Source of the DNA: Morchella semilibera
Taxonomy: Eukaryota > Ascomycota > Pezizomycetes > Pezizales > Morchellaceae
NCBI GenBank assembly: GCA_009192285.1
Contig: WBVU01000003.1
Coordinates: 4,061,973 to 4,125,972, forward strand
Length of the DNA stretch: 64,000 bases
Reading direction: 5' to 3'
Shown here: one piece after another, positions 9,932 to 21,988 of the stretch
Numbering within the stretch: the stretch's first letter is position 1
Layout of the letters: each line of letters begins with the position of its first letter
The notes under the pieces: generated by a model
Seen by the model: only the letters and a program-made list of their open reading frames with translations
What the model was told of the DNA's origin: nothing
The model's database searches: none
Position numbers and translations under genes: made by a program

Positions 9932-12516
9932 TCATGTAATGACCCATTTCTGCCATGGCGACAGCTCCGTTACCAGGACGTCTGATGGATGCGGATCGCG
10001 TTTTAAGTCCATAGGACTCACATCCGCATATCCCACCACCGATCCATAGAGAACACTCCATGGCCCGCCACTCCCCTCTGTTCCCGCCCCCCAATGTGAC
10101 TGAAAAGACGAAATCGTCAACTCCGGTGCATCCCACACCTCGACTACATCCTCCCTCTCAACATCCACAAAAACTGCGCCGACCCAATTTCCATAGATAA
10201 TCGCCGTTTTCCCCGATACACGCAACGTGTTTCCCCCCGACACTGCATCAGCAATGCCGAAAACCTTTGAAAACCTGCCCGTCTTGTCGCCTCGGAGGAC
10301 AGCCGAGCCCGTCACCACGCCGTCCCTTTGGAACAGGATACCGGGATAGATTATGTTGAGCCCGTTGGGGGTGCAGATGCCCCACTGGCTTGGGTCGATT
10401 GAGAGTGAGACTGAGTTGACAAGCAGTGAGGCGGGAGCCCAGCGGAAGGGCGCGTGGGAAAGTTTCTTAATGGATCGGTCAAATATGACGTCGGGAGCAA
10501 GCTTCCCCATCATCATGTAGAGTTGCTGCCATCTCAGGGGCGTAGTCGGTTGGCGCATGATGGTTGGGATGTCGAGCTCCATGATGATTGCGAGGATCAA
10601 GGGTTCGTCTTCCATCTTAGAGGTGGTGCGACTGGCCACTGCGCCGCAGATGATGGTGAAGCGGCAGGAGGAGGTTCGGAGTGTTTTGAGAGAGCTTATC
10701 CGGCGGCCTAGCTCTTCGACCGCTTTCTCGTAAAAGTAGGCATCTATAACGTTTTCTTCGTTGAGCTGGAAACGGCTATCCCCAAACCCACGGTGGCTAG
10801 TGAAGGTGTTGAGAGTCTCATGGCTCAGCGCTCCATCTGCCATCTGGAAAAATAGGTTCCGACGGTTGAAGGCGGAGGGGTCCTCAATGGCGCACGCTGC
10901 CTCTTGGAACGTCCAGAGCCGTTGCATCCACCCACTGCAAATTATTCGGATCGTGAGCTCTAGGATCGAAACACGTGAAGATTCCACCCTCTCTAGCTCC
11001 CGGTCAAGGACGAGGATCAATGCTGCCTCTAGGAAGGTACGGCCAAGGAGACCAATTGCCTTCTTGCGGTATTCTTTCAGGCTATTGTGGACGGGGATGC
11101 ACAAAGTGTCCATCCACAGAGAAGCGGGCTGGTGCCCGGATGCCTCTGTGATCTGTCTCTTGAGCCGACCGAGTTGGCAACGAGGGAGAGAGTTTTCATG
11201 GGGATTGCCGAGACCATGAGCCCCTGAGCTTCGTTACCAAGAAATCGATAAAGATGTCCACAGGTGCACTTACAGACGTGGGAGATGCAGACGTAGGGGC
11301 CTTCATCGACAACGTTTAATTGGAGATCATGCGAGATCTGGATCCTTGGGATTCCCCCACGGCGCAGCACAGCGGCGAGCTGTTTACCGTCCACCGAAAC
11401 CGCATCGCCGCAATCACCGTGACACCCCAAATAGTGCGCAGTCTGGTAGCTTGTCTCATCGCTGATGTGGTCGGCTTTACAAATCAAATCATCGCACTGG
11501 CTATGGTCCGCCTTTCCAATGAGCGGTCGTTCCAGGTGATTCGCAAACACGAGGTAGCTTGCATCCAGCTCCCCCAGCCGCCTGCTTTGGCTTCTACACC
11601 ACCCTTTCCTCATGAGCGAGTCTGTCTCCACCTCCTCCACCGGCACCCGCGACTTGAAATGGGTATCATGCAAAAACCGCTTATCCTCTGGCATCCCATC
11701 AGGGGAAGGAGCAGAAAGACCGTTCGTAATCTGGGGAGGATGGTAGCTAATCAATAATCCCACTACCCTCCCCAAAGTATCAATCGATAGGAGAACCCGA
11801 TAATCCCTCGGCTCAGCAAAATTTTTATTCAATAGCGACATCTCTGGATCCTTCAAAAACCCCGAGCGCAATAGCATGAGCTGCCGCAGGACAGCCAGTA
11901 TCCGCTCCAGCCCCATCTCCAATCCCCGAGGGTCCTGCCTACTACGAAGCGCATCAAACCACCTGGAGGCAAGGCCATTCAATGCCGCCGTTGACACACT
12001 ATCCCCGTCATCCACGAGGAAGTCCTTCGCAACATCGAGAGGGAACCCACACACAACCGAGACCTCCGAAAGTGTGCCGAAGAAAAGCCAGGCTTGCAAG
12101 AAACATGCCATCTCAGTGTTAGATACACGCCGCCCGTCCGCTCGGGAGAAAGTTTGGGTCCGGAAGCCGTTGTGTGCTGTACAAAATGTACCCGGTGAGT
12201 CCATGCAGGCGGGCTCACAGGGATATAATGGCTTCAGGAGCCACCCCTGGCGGGACGCAAAGCCTGCGAAGTCGAGATCATCGTAGGATATTCCATACTC
12301 TTTGCAGAGGTTTGGTGCGATGAATGGTATGAACTCGGGATGGGTAGAAGCCATGTACATACAGTGTGTGGTGAAGCGACCGGCGATGTCACTGTCAATG
12401 CTGAGGTACCTTAGTTGCGGGGCTACCCGGAGGGCTATTTCTATTGCGCATCTAGAGAGATTGGCAACCAAACATATCTCTCCACCAGTACTCTCTACCT
12501 CTAATTCATGAAACAA
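9932..12516 (-). CDS. HET-domain (heterokaryon incompatibility-like) protein
   Basis: Two exons, 12516-11274 and 11223-9932, are joined by a 50-base intron (GTAAGT donor, CTCAG acceptor) in phase 1, giving 844 residues. Splicing rebuilds a tryptophan so that the conserved HET core reads YVCISHVW, then HGLGNPHENSLPRC, then LWMDTLCIP, the three blocks expected in order in this family. Without the intron the gene looks like two unrelated frames. The N-terminal 400 residues lack a nucleotide-binding or WD40 motif I can see. HET proteins typically trigger cell death when incompatible hyphae fuse; whether this copy does so is inference. It ends just left of a relatively repeat-free region and is transcribed away from the transposon block. 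There are no internal stops, in contrast with the neighbouring transposon genes, so it looks maintained. Confidence 0.88.
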
Positions 12517-13118
12517 TTTCGACCAAATTGTTATCTTCTACTATCCACTTTACTAGAATCTACTATGTACTAGATTAACAGTTTTCTAAACGCTTGCGCA
12601 TTGCATATATTGGCTGTTTGGTACAGGGTTCAGGATGAGTAGTTACCCTACCCTACCTGAATGGTAGAGGCTTCACTTTAGTGGCCTCACTTTGGTGGGT
12701 GGCCTCGCTTAGGTGGAGGGTTGCGGAGTTGTGGAAACTCACCCTAAAATAACCCCCGGTGCGTCAAAGTGTGGGAAGTGCATAGGTTGGGGTATGGTGA
12801 CTGGGATTTTTGAAGATAGGGTAACCTTCATTGGTTTTGCGTCCTTGAGAGCAGAAATTTCATGTGGGCTTGGTTGCGGAGTTGCGGAATCACTAACAAA
12901 AAAGTACCGCATTAATTCGCCTCAGCGGACGGTCAAAATGAGGTTGGATTTGGGTGTGGCGCCAATTATGTCATTTGAGACAGTGGGTAAGACATAAGTC
13001 CAAATGAATAATATCCCTGAAATTTCCGTTTGCATCTAGATCTATAATATACCTCTTTCCCAATCATACTACACAATCAACCATACAACTTGTTGGGACT
13101 ATTGAATATTCTTTAATT
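12517..13118. other. Intergenic spacer 5' of the HET gene
   Basis: It contains the divergent upstream region of the HET gene and of the Fot1-like pseudogene. GTTGCGGAGTTG occurs twice (about 12720 and 12878). No terminal inverted repeats of the neighbouring transposase could be placed. Confidence 0.35.
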
Positions 13119-14708
13119 ATGGCCCCACAATCAACTATACGACTTATTCGGGCTGTCGAACCTGCTATATTTTATGCTGGAGTAAAGAAACGACCAGGAC
13201 CTAAAAGGAAAACAATTGCCAAAAGACAACTTGCCCCTCCTCGTTCAATAAAAAATCTAAATCAATCTTATACTGTCAAATTTAAACTAAGGATATTATC
13301 CTATTGGCATCATACCAAAATTTCATTAGGACCAACAACTTCACGACAGCCTACTAGGGCAGAAGTTTCCGATAGGTTTAAAATTCCAGCAACCAATCTA
13401 AGCAGGTGCAAAAAAGACGAAGCTCAACTACTTGTTAGTAAAAGCTCTCACTGAAGTCTACGAAACAATCAACCACGTCGATGGAGAGATATGGAGAAAA
13501 TATTGTATGAACAATTTCTTGAAAGACGGAAACTAGGAAAGGTTGTCAGGAGGGGATGATTTAGGAAAACTAGTAAACAATTATTGATTATGACCCATCC
13601 GGATAATCATAATTTGTTTTATTTTTCTAATAGTTGGTTTCGTGGGTTTTTTTCATGGCACAATATCTCTCTCCGATTCGCTACAAATAAAGCTAGTCAA
13701 CTTCCAATCGACTATTTCGATACGATTGCTACTTGGGCTCGTTATAACCGACGGAATTCACAAATTCAACCAAATAATGAGAAAGGATTAGGCGATACGG
13801 TTGAAGCAGTTGGACGCTATCGACTAAGGAATATCTGCAATATGGATCAAACACCAATAGCTTTCGAGTTTCTAAATGGCCAAACCTATACAACCAAAGG
13901 TGACGAGACAGTTTGGCTAAAATTATCAAAACAAAATGGACTAGACAAACGACAAGCTACCCTTCAACTCACTGTATTTGCGGATGGAGAACCTCATGTA
14001 CAACCTCTTATTTATTTCCGTGGCCTTGGAGTTGGATCTACTGTTATTGCCGAAAAAAAACATTACGATCCTAGAGTTGTTGTAAAATTCAACCCTACTG
14101 CTTACGCTAATTCAGAAAATATTTTACAATGGATTGATGAGCAATTGGTACCCGTACTTGATTCACAACCAACTTTATTAGCGTTAGATTTATTTCGTTG
14201 ACATCGAACTGAAGATGTGCTAGATACATTTTTAGCTCATGATATTACCGTTTCAGTTATTCCCAGTGGATGTACCAGTTTGATTCAGCCTCTTGATGTA
14301 TCCATTAACCGTCCTTTTAAAGATATCTTTCGAGAAATTTTAGATGAAAAGTTGGATGAGATTGAGATAGAAGAGTGGGGAAAAAGCTTTAGTAGTAGTT
14401 CGATTGGTAGAAAACGTATTGCTACTACTTGGGCTGTAGGTGAAGCGTGGGAAAAATTTTGTCGAGAAAAGAAACATGTAATTATTAGATCATTTCTTGC
14501 TGTAGGGCTAGCACTACCTATTGATGGAAGCGCTGATACTGAAATTTCTATTAAAGGAATCAGTACACCGACTTTAGTTGAAAGACTAAAGGACTGGAAG
14601 AATCAGGGGATATCACGGGAGATAACTGAAAAAGAAATCACAGAAGTAGGAGTTGATGATACAGCAGTAGATTTTGAAGCAGAACTTCCTAGGCACGAAT
14701 TTGTATAA
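13119..14708 (+). pseudogene. pogo/Fot1-like transposase, three stop codons
   Basis: One continuous frame encodes a Tc1-pogo superfamily transposase (DDE_1 type) of about 530 codons, broken only by TGA at 13452, 13557 and 14199. The N-terminal third has a basic, helix-turn-helix-like DNA-binding region (VSDRFKIPATNLSRC). The catalytic core shows NMDQTP (first Asp), LLALDLFR (second Asp) and GCTSLIQPLDVSIN (third acidic position, Asp), the D-D-D arrangement of Fot1/pogo elements. There is no frameshift over 1.6 kb, so decay has been by point mutation only. The terminal inverted repeats were not identified. It lies between the gene-bearing left part and the repeat-filled middle of the window. 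Confidence 0.88.
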
Positions 14709-14949
14709 TTAGATCTAGGATTACTTACTGGATATTTTATTTATTGAAAAATAACACTGAAGATAAGCGAAGCATTATAAAAAACCTCGTAGCTTGTTGT
14801 CAAAAGTTCAAAAAATACTAGGAACAAGTGAACTATTACCAAAAACCTCCCGGCTTATGGCTAAAAGTTCAAAGTTGAAGACCTGTCAGTCTAAAACTTC
14901 TGTCGCTGAAGGGTAGACTGCTGGTTTGAAGTGTTGTTTATTAAATCTA
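14709..14949. other. AT-rich flank of the pogo/Fot1-like element
   Basis: It contains two related direct blocks (AAAAACCTC and AAAAGTTCAAA at about 14780 and 14840). It probably includes the 3' end of the transposon. No gene. Confidence 0.35.
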
Positions 14950-15113
14950 TTGTAGTCCGTAGTACGCCGTAATATTACGTCGTGGGATGTCGTGGAATCC
15001 AATGACGACATCCTCCCTTTGTTGCATTCCCTCCTTGCTTAACATTCTTTTATTAATAACAACAGCGCTTTGATTACCGCACACTCTGGAGCGATACTAG
15101 GACGCCAGAACAG
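14950..15113 (-). mobile_element. Fused LTR end fragments (families C and B)
   Basis: The first 20-odd bases (GTCCGTAGTACGCCGTAATA) match the TATCACGG-type end of family C. They run directly into about 140 bp matching the GGGACA-type end of family B, from AATGACGACA to GGACGCCAGAACA. Both are truncated, so this is a junction of broken solo LTRs. Confidence 0.6.
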
Positions 15114-16075
15114 ATTTTACATTCATGATCTTGAAACCAATTCTTTTCTAAATAGATGTGATGGTAATCTGACATATCCACAATTTGACAATATAGTGCC
15201 TGTACCGTGATGTTCTACTATATACTCGGTCGGGAAGGTTGTTGCACAACTTAAGCATACTATTAGTTTTCTTCCTTTAGGTTGGAGATCTTTTAATTTC
15301 CGATCCTCCCACTATGATTTGGAGGCTACCTCCAAATGTGGTTCTCAAAGATGTTTTGTAATCAAATAGTATATATCAGCAGGCAAGAGATGGGATATGA
15401 TGGAGTAATCCGACGCAAAGTAGATGATGACAATGATGAAAGAGAAGAACTTAAGAAGCACAGCCTACTCGACAAGGAAACTGACGAAGACAGGAACAAC
15501 GCCAGGCAGGCATGAGCACATGCACTGGCAAAGGCAAAGGCAAGAGCAAAAACACTAGAGCACAGGGCAGAGAAAGTGAGGGCTGGATGGACCTCAACGA
15601 GAACAATGAAGGGTACGATGGCTTTCCTCTTTAGAGGACAAAATATTCAGGTACGAGGGGCTATGGCTTGAGAATAGGAGTAGATTGCTATCTACCGAGA
15701 TAGCAGGAAGACGAAACAGAGAGAAAAGAAAGAAAGGACCAAGGAAAACATCTACACCCGCTATTTAACATCTCCCCTCCACTAGTCCGCTATAACTCAC
15801 ACATGCATTCACAGAAACCTATAGAAATTCGTCGCAACCACACCTCGTATTCCTCCCCACCAACTTGCCAGTTCCTATTACCAATCTATCACGCCATCGA
15901 ACATCATAGAACCTAATGATGACATCCCCACCTCATCTCACCCCATCCTTGCTTAATCTAACTCCATCTATCGCAACAGCGCTACGACTACCGAAACATC
16001 GGGGCTGATGCTAAGACGCTGGGATATGAGAGAGCAGTGAATTACTACAGATCGATGATTACTGGAAGCTTAATT
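15114..16075 (+). pseudogene. Degenerate copy of an unknown element-borne coding repeat
   Basis: Bases 15114-15395 and 16032-16075 are homologous to 53561-53830, with an intact-family LTR inserted between the two parts. Translated in the shared frame, both copies carry the block IYSVGKVV and GWRSF, so similarity is at the protein level, but this copy contains stops. The protein family is not recognised. Confidence 0.55.
15396..16026 (-). mobile_element. Solo LTR, family B
   Basis: 631 bp, from TATGATGGAGTAAT to GCTGGGATA, corresponding to the family's TGTGACGG and GGGACA ends. It is flanked by TGGGA on the left and TGAGA on the right, a 5-bp duplication with one transition. It splits the unknown coding repeat at 15114-16075. 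Inside are the family's GGCAAAGGCAAAGGC run and the TATA-like TATTTAACA (about 15760). Confidence 0.85.
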
Positions 16076-17846
16076 GGTAGGGTTGTCATCACTAATTCAT
16101 TATCACATTCTTCTCATGATTGGGGGGAGTTTGAGAAACTTCGGGGGGTTTTCAAAAGGTAGTCTTGAGGAATTATTGAAGGAAAAAACATTAGAACAAG
16201 ATTGCAAAAGCTGAATGTATAAAAATAGTTTAGTCCAAAAATGTAACCAATTTGGTTTTAGTATGTGTGAGTTGTGTCTGGTTTTTGGCTAGTCAGGACA
16301 ATGAAATCAGGCACAAAAGCCATCGGGAAAAGTCAATTTGTGATTGAAGTCTCCGACCAGTCTCCTAGGTCTCCTGGTATTCTCCTGAAACTCCTAGATA
16401 TCTTTTGGATCTCCTAAGTCTCACGAGATATCAGGATACAAATGAAGTTTTATTGATAGTAATAAGTCATCTTGCTGATTTATCCAAATCATACTTTGTA
16501 ATGCTTATTTATCACTATAAGTAATTATCTCTGTCTCCATCTCCACCTTCATATCCACCTGCATCTCCACCTGCATCTACTATTCTGACAGCTATGCTAA
16601 TATTTATTTAAACTCCTATGACATGTCTATACCGATGACATGGATATGACACCTAGTTCCCGCACGCTACCTGGGATGACACCAAGAAAGCACCAAACTG
16701 ACCTCTCAGGACCAAATCAACTTCCTATCAAATCAAGTGTTTCGGACAGCATTGGGTCAAGCGCATCGGGCGGTAGGGAATCGAGCATGTAGAAGAGCTT
16801 TTATTTGACGGAGTGGGCACCAACTCAGGCCGGGAACATATATATATGTATATGTATATAGACTAAATAAATAATCATGGTTCCTTTTTACAACCTTTCC
16901 TACTAATCGATCTACCCTCATAACCTCACCCTTCTTTACTACCCAAGTGTGATACCGTTACCCTTCCTTAGCAACCCTACCCACTTGCTTTACGACACCA
17001 AATCTTCCAAACCCAATCTGACCTATCAGTACTACAGACGTGTCTTGTTCTTTATTAATACCACGATCAATTCACATCAACCCACAATTACGTTGCACAA
17101 TCACTACGTTCTCCCTTAAGCAAGTCGCCAGGAAGCCTTTAATTCATCTACTTTTGTGGTGGAAAGAGTTAGACTTCGTTACATCTGTTGTCTCAAGTTC
17201 ATGAATAGAGGTCACTTCGTTCAAAATGTCAACAAACTTATAAAAACAAATTCACCAAAACTATACTATTGTTTGTGCCAAACTTATCATCAATATGATC
17301 TTCTTTGTCTTTTCAAATATGCCTACAAATCAGATAACAACAAACAACTACTCCAGCAGTTAGGAGAATTATTTTCTAACTCTGCAAAAGTACCTAATCT
17401 TTCGTCAACGCTCTTCTAATTGAGATCTACTGATCTACCATTCCCTCAGGAACTATGAAATCCCCTCGAAGAAGCCTTTGATTTCTTTCCTGAAAAGAAA
17501 TAAAGCGAGGAATAAGATTTATAAAGGGTTTATTTACAACCTGGAATTTAATTTGTCTCCTACTAAAAGAGATAAATATCGTTCAGTCTGTGAGGTTGTC
17601 TACCTTTCTCCTTTGATTGTATCATATCCTCCTATAAATCAAATTGATTTCGGAAATCAAAAAATCCATAATTTATAGTACAATCAACCGCAAGTTCAAC
17701 CTCAGCCAGATCCTTGTCTGTCTCGTTATCCTATGCATTTCCTCAATATTTTCAAGTTACAATACGATGTCTTATAACCGACCTAAAGATTTTCAAAGAC
17801 AGAGAAGCTGGAGAGATTATTGGTATAGTTATGAGAAATTGGCGTC
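16076..17846. other. Repeat-derived region with weak coding remnants
   Basis: Bases 16321-16457 look like a decayed copy of the 137-bp palindromic MITE (CTCCTGAAACTCCTAG and ACAAATGAAG are preserved in order). A CCACCT/GCATCT-rich simple repeat lies at about 16540-16575. Frames at 17156-17419 and 17478-17678 have natural-looking composition but no recognisable domain. They may be parts of a decayed transposon gene. Confidence 0.35.
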
Positions 17847-18124
17847 TGTGACGGAGTAACCAGACGCAATATAACATATGACAATGATGACGCAGAAGGA
17901 CCCGAGGAGCACAATCAGCACAATGAGAATACTGACGAGGAACAGAAGAACACCATGCGGACACAACCACAGGTAGTAACAAGGGCAAAGGCAAGGTCAG
18001 AGGAAAAAGAGGCACAAAGTAGGGAGAGTGAGTACCAAATAGACTTCAACATAAACGATGAGAAATACTATAAGCATCCTTATTTACCGAAGGAAGGTTT
18101 CGAGAGAGTATCAACTATGGTATG

Positions 18125-18755
18125 TGTCCCGGTGTCTTGGCATTGGTCCCGGTGGTACGGTAGTTGCAGCGCTGTTGCGACGGATGGAGTTAGGTCAAGC
18201 GAGGATGGGGGTGTGCGAAGGAGAGGTTGTCGTCATTAGGTTCCATGAGATTCTATGGTGTAATGGATTGGTAATAGAAATTAATGAAATGGTAGGGAGG
18301 AATACGAGATGTGGTTGCGATGGATTTCTATGGGTTTCTGTACGCGAACGTGTGAGCCATATTGGACTGATGGAAGAGAAGTGTTAAAAAACGGAGATAG
18401 ATATTTCCCTTAGTCCTTTCTTTCTTTTCTCTCTGTCTCATCCTCCAATTATCTCAGTACATAGCAATCTACTCCTATTCTTAAGCCATAGCTCCTCGTA
18501 CATAAGATTCTGTCCTCTACAGAGGAAAGCCATAGCACCTCTCATCGTTCCCGTTGAAGTCTATCCAGTCTTCACTCTCTCTGCCCTGCACTCTTGTGCC
18601 TTTGCCCTTGCCTTTGCCTTTGCCGGTGCCTATGCCTGTGCCTGCCCGGTGTTGTTTCTGTCTTCGTCGGTCTCCTCGTCGCGTAAGCTATGCTCCTCGA
18701 GTCCATCTGCGTCATTGTTGTAATCTTTTACTTTGCGTCGGATTACTCCGTCACA
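18125..18755 (+). mobile_element. Solo LTR, family B, nested
   Basis: 631 bp, TGTCCCGG to CCGTCACA, inserted in reverse orientation into another family B LTR. The flanks GTATG and GTTTA are only a poor match, so the duplication is decayed or the insertion was imprecise. Confidence 0.8.
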
Positions 18756-19011
18756 GTTTAGTAATAGGAGTATATTTCTATCTGTTGAGAAAATAGGAAG
18801 ACGAGACAGAGAGAAAAGAAAGAAAGAACAGAAGGAAAAATCTTCCCACACTATTTAACACCCTCCCCGTCAATTCAATATAACACATACCTCAATCCAT
18901 AGAATCCCACAAAAAACCTATTACTACCAAACCTCATATTCCTCTCCAATATCTTTCCCATTTACATTACAAGTCTATCATGCCATCGAATCCATAGAAT
19001 TTAATAACCAT

Positions 19012-19147
19012 TATCAGCAAACTCAACATGTGACTGGAGTCTCCAACACTCTCCCGGGTCTCCTGAGAGTCTCCTGAAACTCCTGAATAATTTTTAAGTC
19101 TCCTGAGGCTCAGGAGACAACAGGAGACAACTGAAGTCTTGCTGATA
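19012..19147. mobile_element. 137-bp palindromic MITE, decayed copy
   Basis: Starts TATCAGCAAACTC and ends GTCTTGCTGATA; one base shorter than the standard 137 bp and clearly more diverged. It is inserted into the LTR at 17847-19254. Confidence 0.75.
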
Positions 19148-19687
19148 TGACAGCCTCACCTCATCTCATTCCTCCCTCATTTAATATAACTATATTAGTT
19201 ACTACAGCGCTGCGACTACTGAACTGTCAAAACCAATACCAAGATGCTGGGACACAAAGATGTTGTCAGTTAATATTTTTCTGTTTGTTCAGGTGAGGCC
19301 CGTAGTAGTCAAGTGAGTGAAACGGCCAAAACCTGTTGAGCGCGACTCTACAGCCACGTTCAAAATGTTTTAGCATCCCTACTATATCGGGTCCTTTTGT
19401 AGTTGTAGGTTACCATTTTCAATCATACCTCAACTCATGAACGGGTGCAACCATAACAAAGATATTGCAGCTCTCTCTGACTATGGTCTTCGATATAAAA
19501 ATTTGCAAAATATAAAGGATTGAGTCTGTCAGCAGTTAGAAGTGTTGTTAAGAGATATAAAGAGTGGGATTATATTCTTGATGTACCTATATCCAGCAGA
19601 ACAACAAAAATCACCGGAGGTGTTGAGAAGAAAATAAATTCAGTCACTCAAAATAACCTTAGAGTATTTTATAAAGAACTTACTGAA

Positions 19688-20319
19688 TGTCCCAGCGTCT
19701 TGGCATCAGTCCCAAGGGTTTGGTAGTCGAAGCACTGTTGTAATTGTTGCTGTAATGCTAAGTGAGGTGGAGGTATGCTGAGGAGGGGGTGTCGTCATTG
19801 GGTTCCATGAGGTTCAATAGCATGATGGATTTGTAATGTAAATAGCGAAGATGGTGGGGAGGATTACGAGGTGTGGCAGCACTGGGTTTCTATGAGATTC
19901 TATGAGCGAAAGTGTGAGTCATAGCGGACTGGTAAGGAAGATGTGTTAAATAGCGTAGTTGGAGGTTTTCCTTAGTTCTTTCTTTCTTTTCTCTCTGTCT
20001 CGTTTTCCTGTTATCTCGGTAAATAGGAATTAACTCCTATTTCTAAGCTATAGCCTCTCGTACCAAATAATTGATCTTCTGACAAGAGGAAACCTATAGT
20101 ACCTCTTATTGTTCTTGTTGAGGTCCATTCGGTCCTCACTCTCCCTGCTTCGTGCCCTTGTGCCCTTGTCCTTGCCTTTGCCTTCGCCGGTGCTTGTGCT
20201 TGTGCCTGCCCGGTGTTACATTTGTCTTCGTCGGTCTCCTTGTCACTTAGGCTGTGCTCTTCGGGTCCTTTTGCGTCACCATTGTCATCTTCTTCTTTGC
20301 GTCGGGTTACTCCGTCACA
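19688..20319 (+). mobile_element. Solo LTR, family B, perfect target duplication
   Basis: 632 bp, TGTCCCAG to CCGTCACA, flanked on both sides by CTGAA (19683-19687 and 20320-20324). It splits the Tc1-like pseudogene; the coding frame resumes after the duplicated CTGAA. TGAGTCA at 19915-19921 lies 24 bp upstream of TTAAATA at 19946. Confidence 0.92.
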
Positions 20320-20346
20320 CTGAATTAGTCCCTGATTTGGGTATTG

Positions 20347-20622
20347 CATCAGCAAGACTTGATTTGTCTCCTGATGTCTCCTGAGCCTCAGGAGACTCAA
20401 AAAATATCCAGGAGTCTCAGGAGCATCAGCAAGCTCAATTTGTGACTGGAGTCTCCCAACAGTCTCCCGGGTCTCCTGATACTCTCCTGAGATTCCTGGA
20501 CATTTTTTGAGTCTCCTGAGGCTCAGGAGACATCAGGAGACAAATGAGGTCTTGCTGATGAGATTCTCAGGAGACTTGGGAGACTGTTGGGAGACTTCAG
20601 TCACAAGTTGAGTTTGCTGATG
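20347..20622. mobile_element. 137-bp palindromic MITE, outer copy
   Basis: The two halves, 20347-20423 and 20563-20622, make one element of exactly 137 bp once the inner copy and its 2-bp duplication are removed. It is flanked by TG on both sides (20345-20346 and 20623-20624). It lies inside the Tc1-like pseudogene. Confidence 0.92.
20424..20560. mobile_element. 137-bp palindromic MITE, inner copy
   Basis: A complete 137-bp copy inserted in opposite orientation into another copy of itself, flanked by AG on both sides. It carries the GTCTCCTGAG / CTCAGGAGAC palindrome and the CATCAGCAA-type ends. The self-nesting shows two separate transposition events of one family. Confidence 0.93.
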
Positions 20623-20993
20623 TGGGGGTTCAATAGAAAATAAAGTTACGAAAAAGTTGGGTTTCAAACTGATTGTTTCACAAAAAAATCATTGTTCCAC
20701 AAAGATCAAAAAGGAAACTGAATAGAATAGTGTCAGTCACGGAAATTATGGAGAGAGAATTGATAGAGAAAAATAAGATGGTTGTATGAGGCAAAATTTG
20801 ATTATGTTGCTAATTAGCTAGGTCAAAAGAGTGAGGGTAAAACTTACTGAAAAGTTATTAGACGGCAACTTAGCTTCTAGCTTTAAGTCAGGTCAGATTT
20901 CAATTGGTTGCTAACGAATATATATCGACGGAGGTGGATAACCACTGGTACAAGTCCGTCAGCGCGGTTTGGATGAAAAAGTTACTAAAAGGG

Positions 20994-21988
20994 TCTAATG
21001 GGGTGGGGTCACGTCAGGGGCAAGGCAAGATAAAGTCGGGCAAGGACAGGGACGGGTCGGCTTAGGAGATACCCGAGGCGAGGCAGGTTCAGGTTCAGGT
21101 TCAGGTTCAGGTTCAGAGACGAAGCGAGGACAGGAGGGTCGAAGCCAAAGTAATGTACCGCTAACAGAAAGAAGACGTTGCCTAGAGAGGCAGAAACATA
21201 GGAAAGAATGAGCACTATATATACAGCTATCCCCCCGCACCGATGACTCATACCATAGAATGCCATAGACACTCCTACACTCCCATACCACTCATACCAT
21301 TCCTGATAACCCCACTTCTATCCCGTTACTTCCCAATCCTTCCTAGCGCTTTCACTCTATTACCCAAACTCCTTCCTAATTATCACGGCTCCGCTTCCTG
21401 CACCTCGCCTGCCGCCAAGGCGTTTTCGGAACAGGGTTGTTGGATAGTATCGGTCGATGTCGGAAGTAGGATGATGGATTAGGAAGGAGCTCGGGTGATA
21501 GAATGTAAGCGCTAGGAAGGATGGGGCAGTATCGGGTTAGAAGTATGGGTATTGGGAATAGTATGGGTGGTACGAAAGTGGGGGAGGTTCTATGGGATTC
21601 TATGGGTATGAGTCAGCGGTGTACTGGGAAAGTTGTATATATAGAGTTCGTTCGTTCCTATGTTTCCGCCTCTCTAGGCAACGTCTTCTTTCTGTTAGCA
21701 ATACATTACTTTGGCTTCGGCCCTTCTGTCCTTGCTTTATCTTTGAACCCGAACCCGGCCCTGAACCTGAACCTGAACCTGAACCTGAACCTGTCTCGCC
21801 TCGGGTATCTCCTGAGCCGACCCTGTCCTCGCCCTTGTCCCTGGATATACCCCGCTTGGCTTCTAACCCGACCCCGCCCCGTTAGACTAATCCATCATCC
21901 TGCTTCTGACATTGACCGATACTATCCAACAACCTTGTTCCGGAGACACTTTAGCAAAAGGCGGGATACAGGAGGCGGAGCTGTAATA
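20994..21988 (-). mobile_element. Solo LTR, family A, interrupted by another LTR-A
   Basis: It begins TCTAATGGGG and ends GAGCTGTAATA, flanked by AAGGG on both sides (20989-20993 and 21989-21993). A second family A LTR in opposite orientation occupies 21381-21886. The hexamer run TTCAGG (about five units) is at 21090-21117. TGACTCA at 21244-21250 is 20 bp from TATATATA at 21216-21223. Confidence 0.92.
21381..21886 (+). mobile_element. Solo LTR, family A, nested, perfect duplication
   Basis: 506 bp from TATCACGGCTCC to CCGTTAGA, flanked by CTAAT on both sides (21376-21380 and 21887-21891). Its CCTGAA hexamer run has about five units. TGAGTCA at 21609 is 20 bp upstream of TATATATA at 21636, the same spacing as in the LTR it landed in. 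Confidence 0.94.

Larger units (their letters stand above)
17847..19254 (-). mobile_element. Solo LTR, family B, interrupted twice
   Basis: It starts TGTGACGGAGTAACC and ends GCTGGGACA. Its sequence is split by an opposite-orientation family B LTR (18125-18755) and by a decayed 137-bp MITE (19012-19147). Removing both leaves a continuous family B match. No flanking duplication remains (GCGTC and CAAAG). Confidence 0.75.

Noticed and set aside
21090-21117. CRISPR-like direct repeats
   Set aside because: The repeats are contiguous hexamers without spacers, in a eukaryotic LTR.
20995-21291. Frames with PEPEPE or NLNLNL runs inside LTRs
   Set aside because: They arise from the TTCAGG hexamer run of LTR family A and recur in every copy of the LTR.
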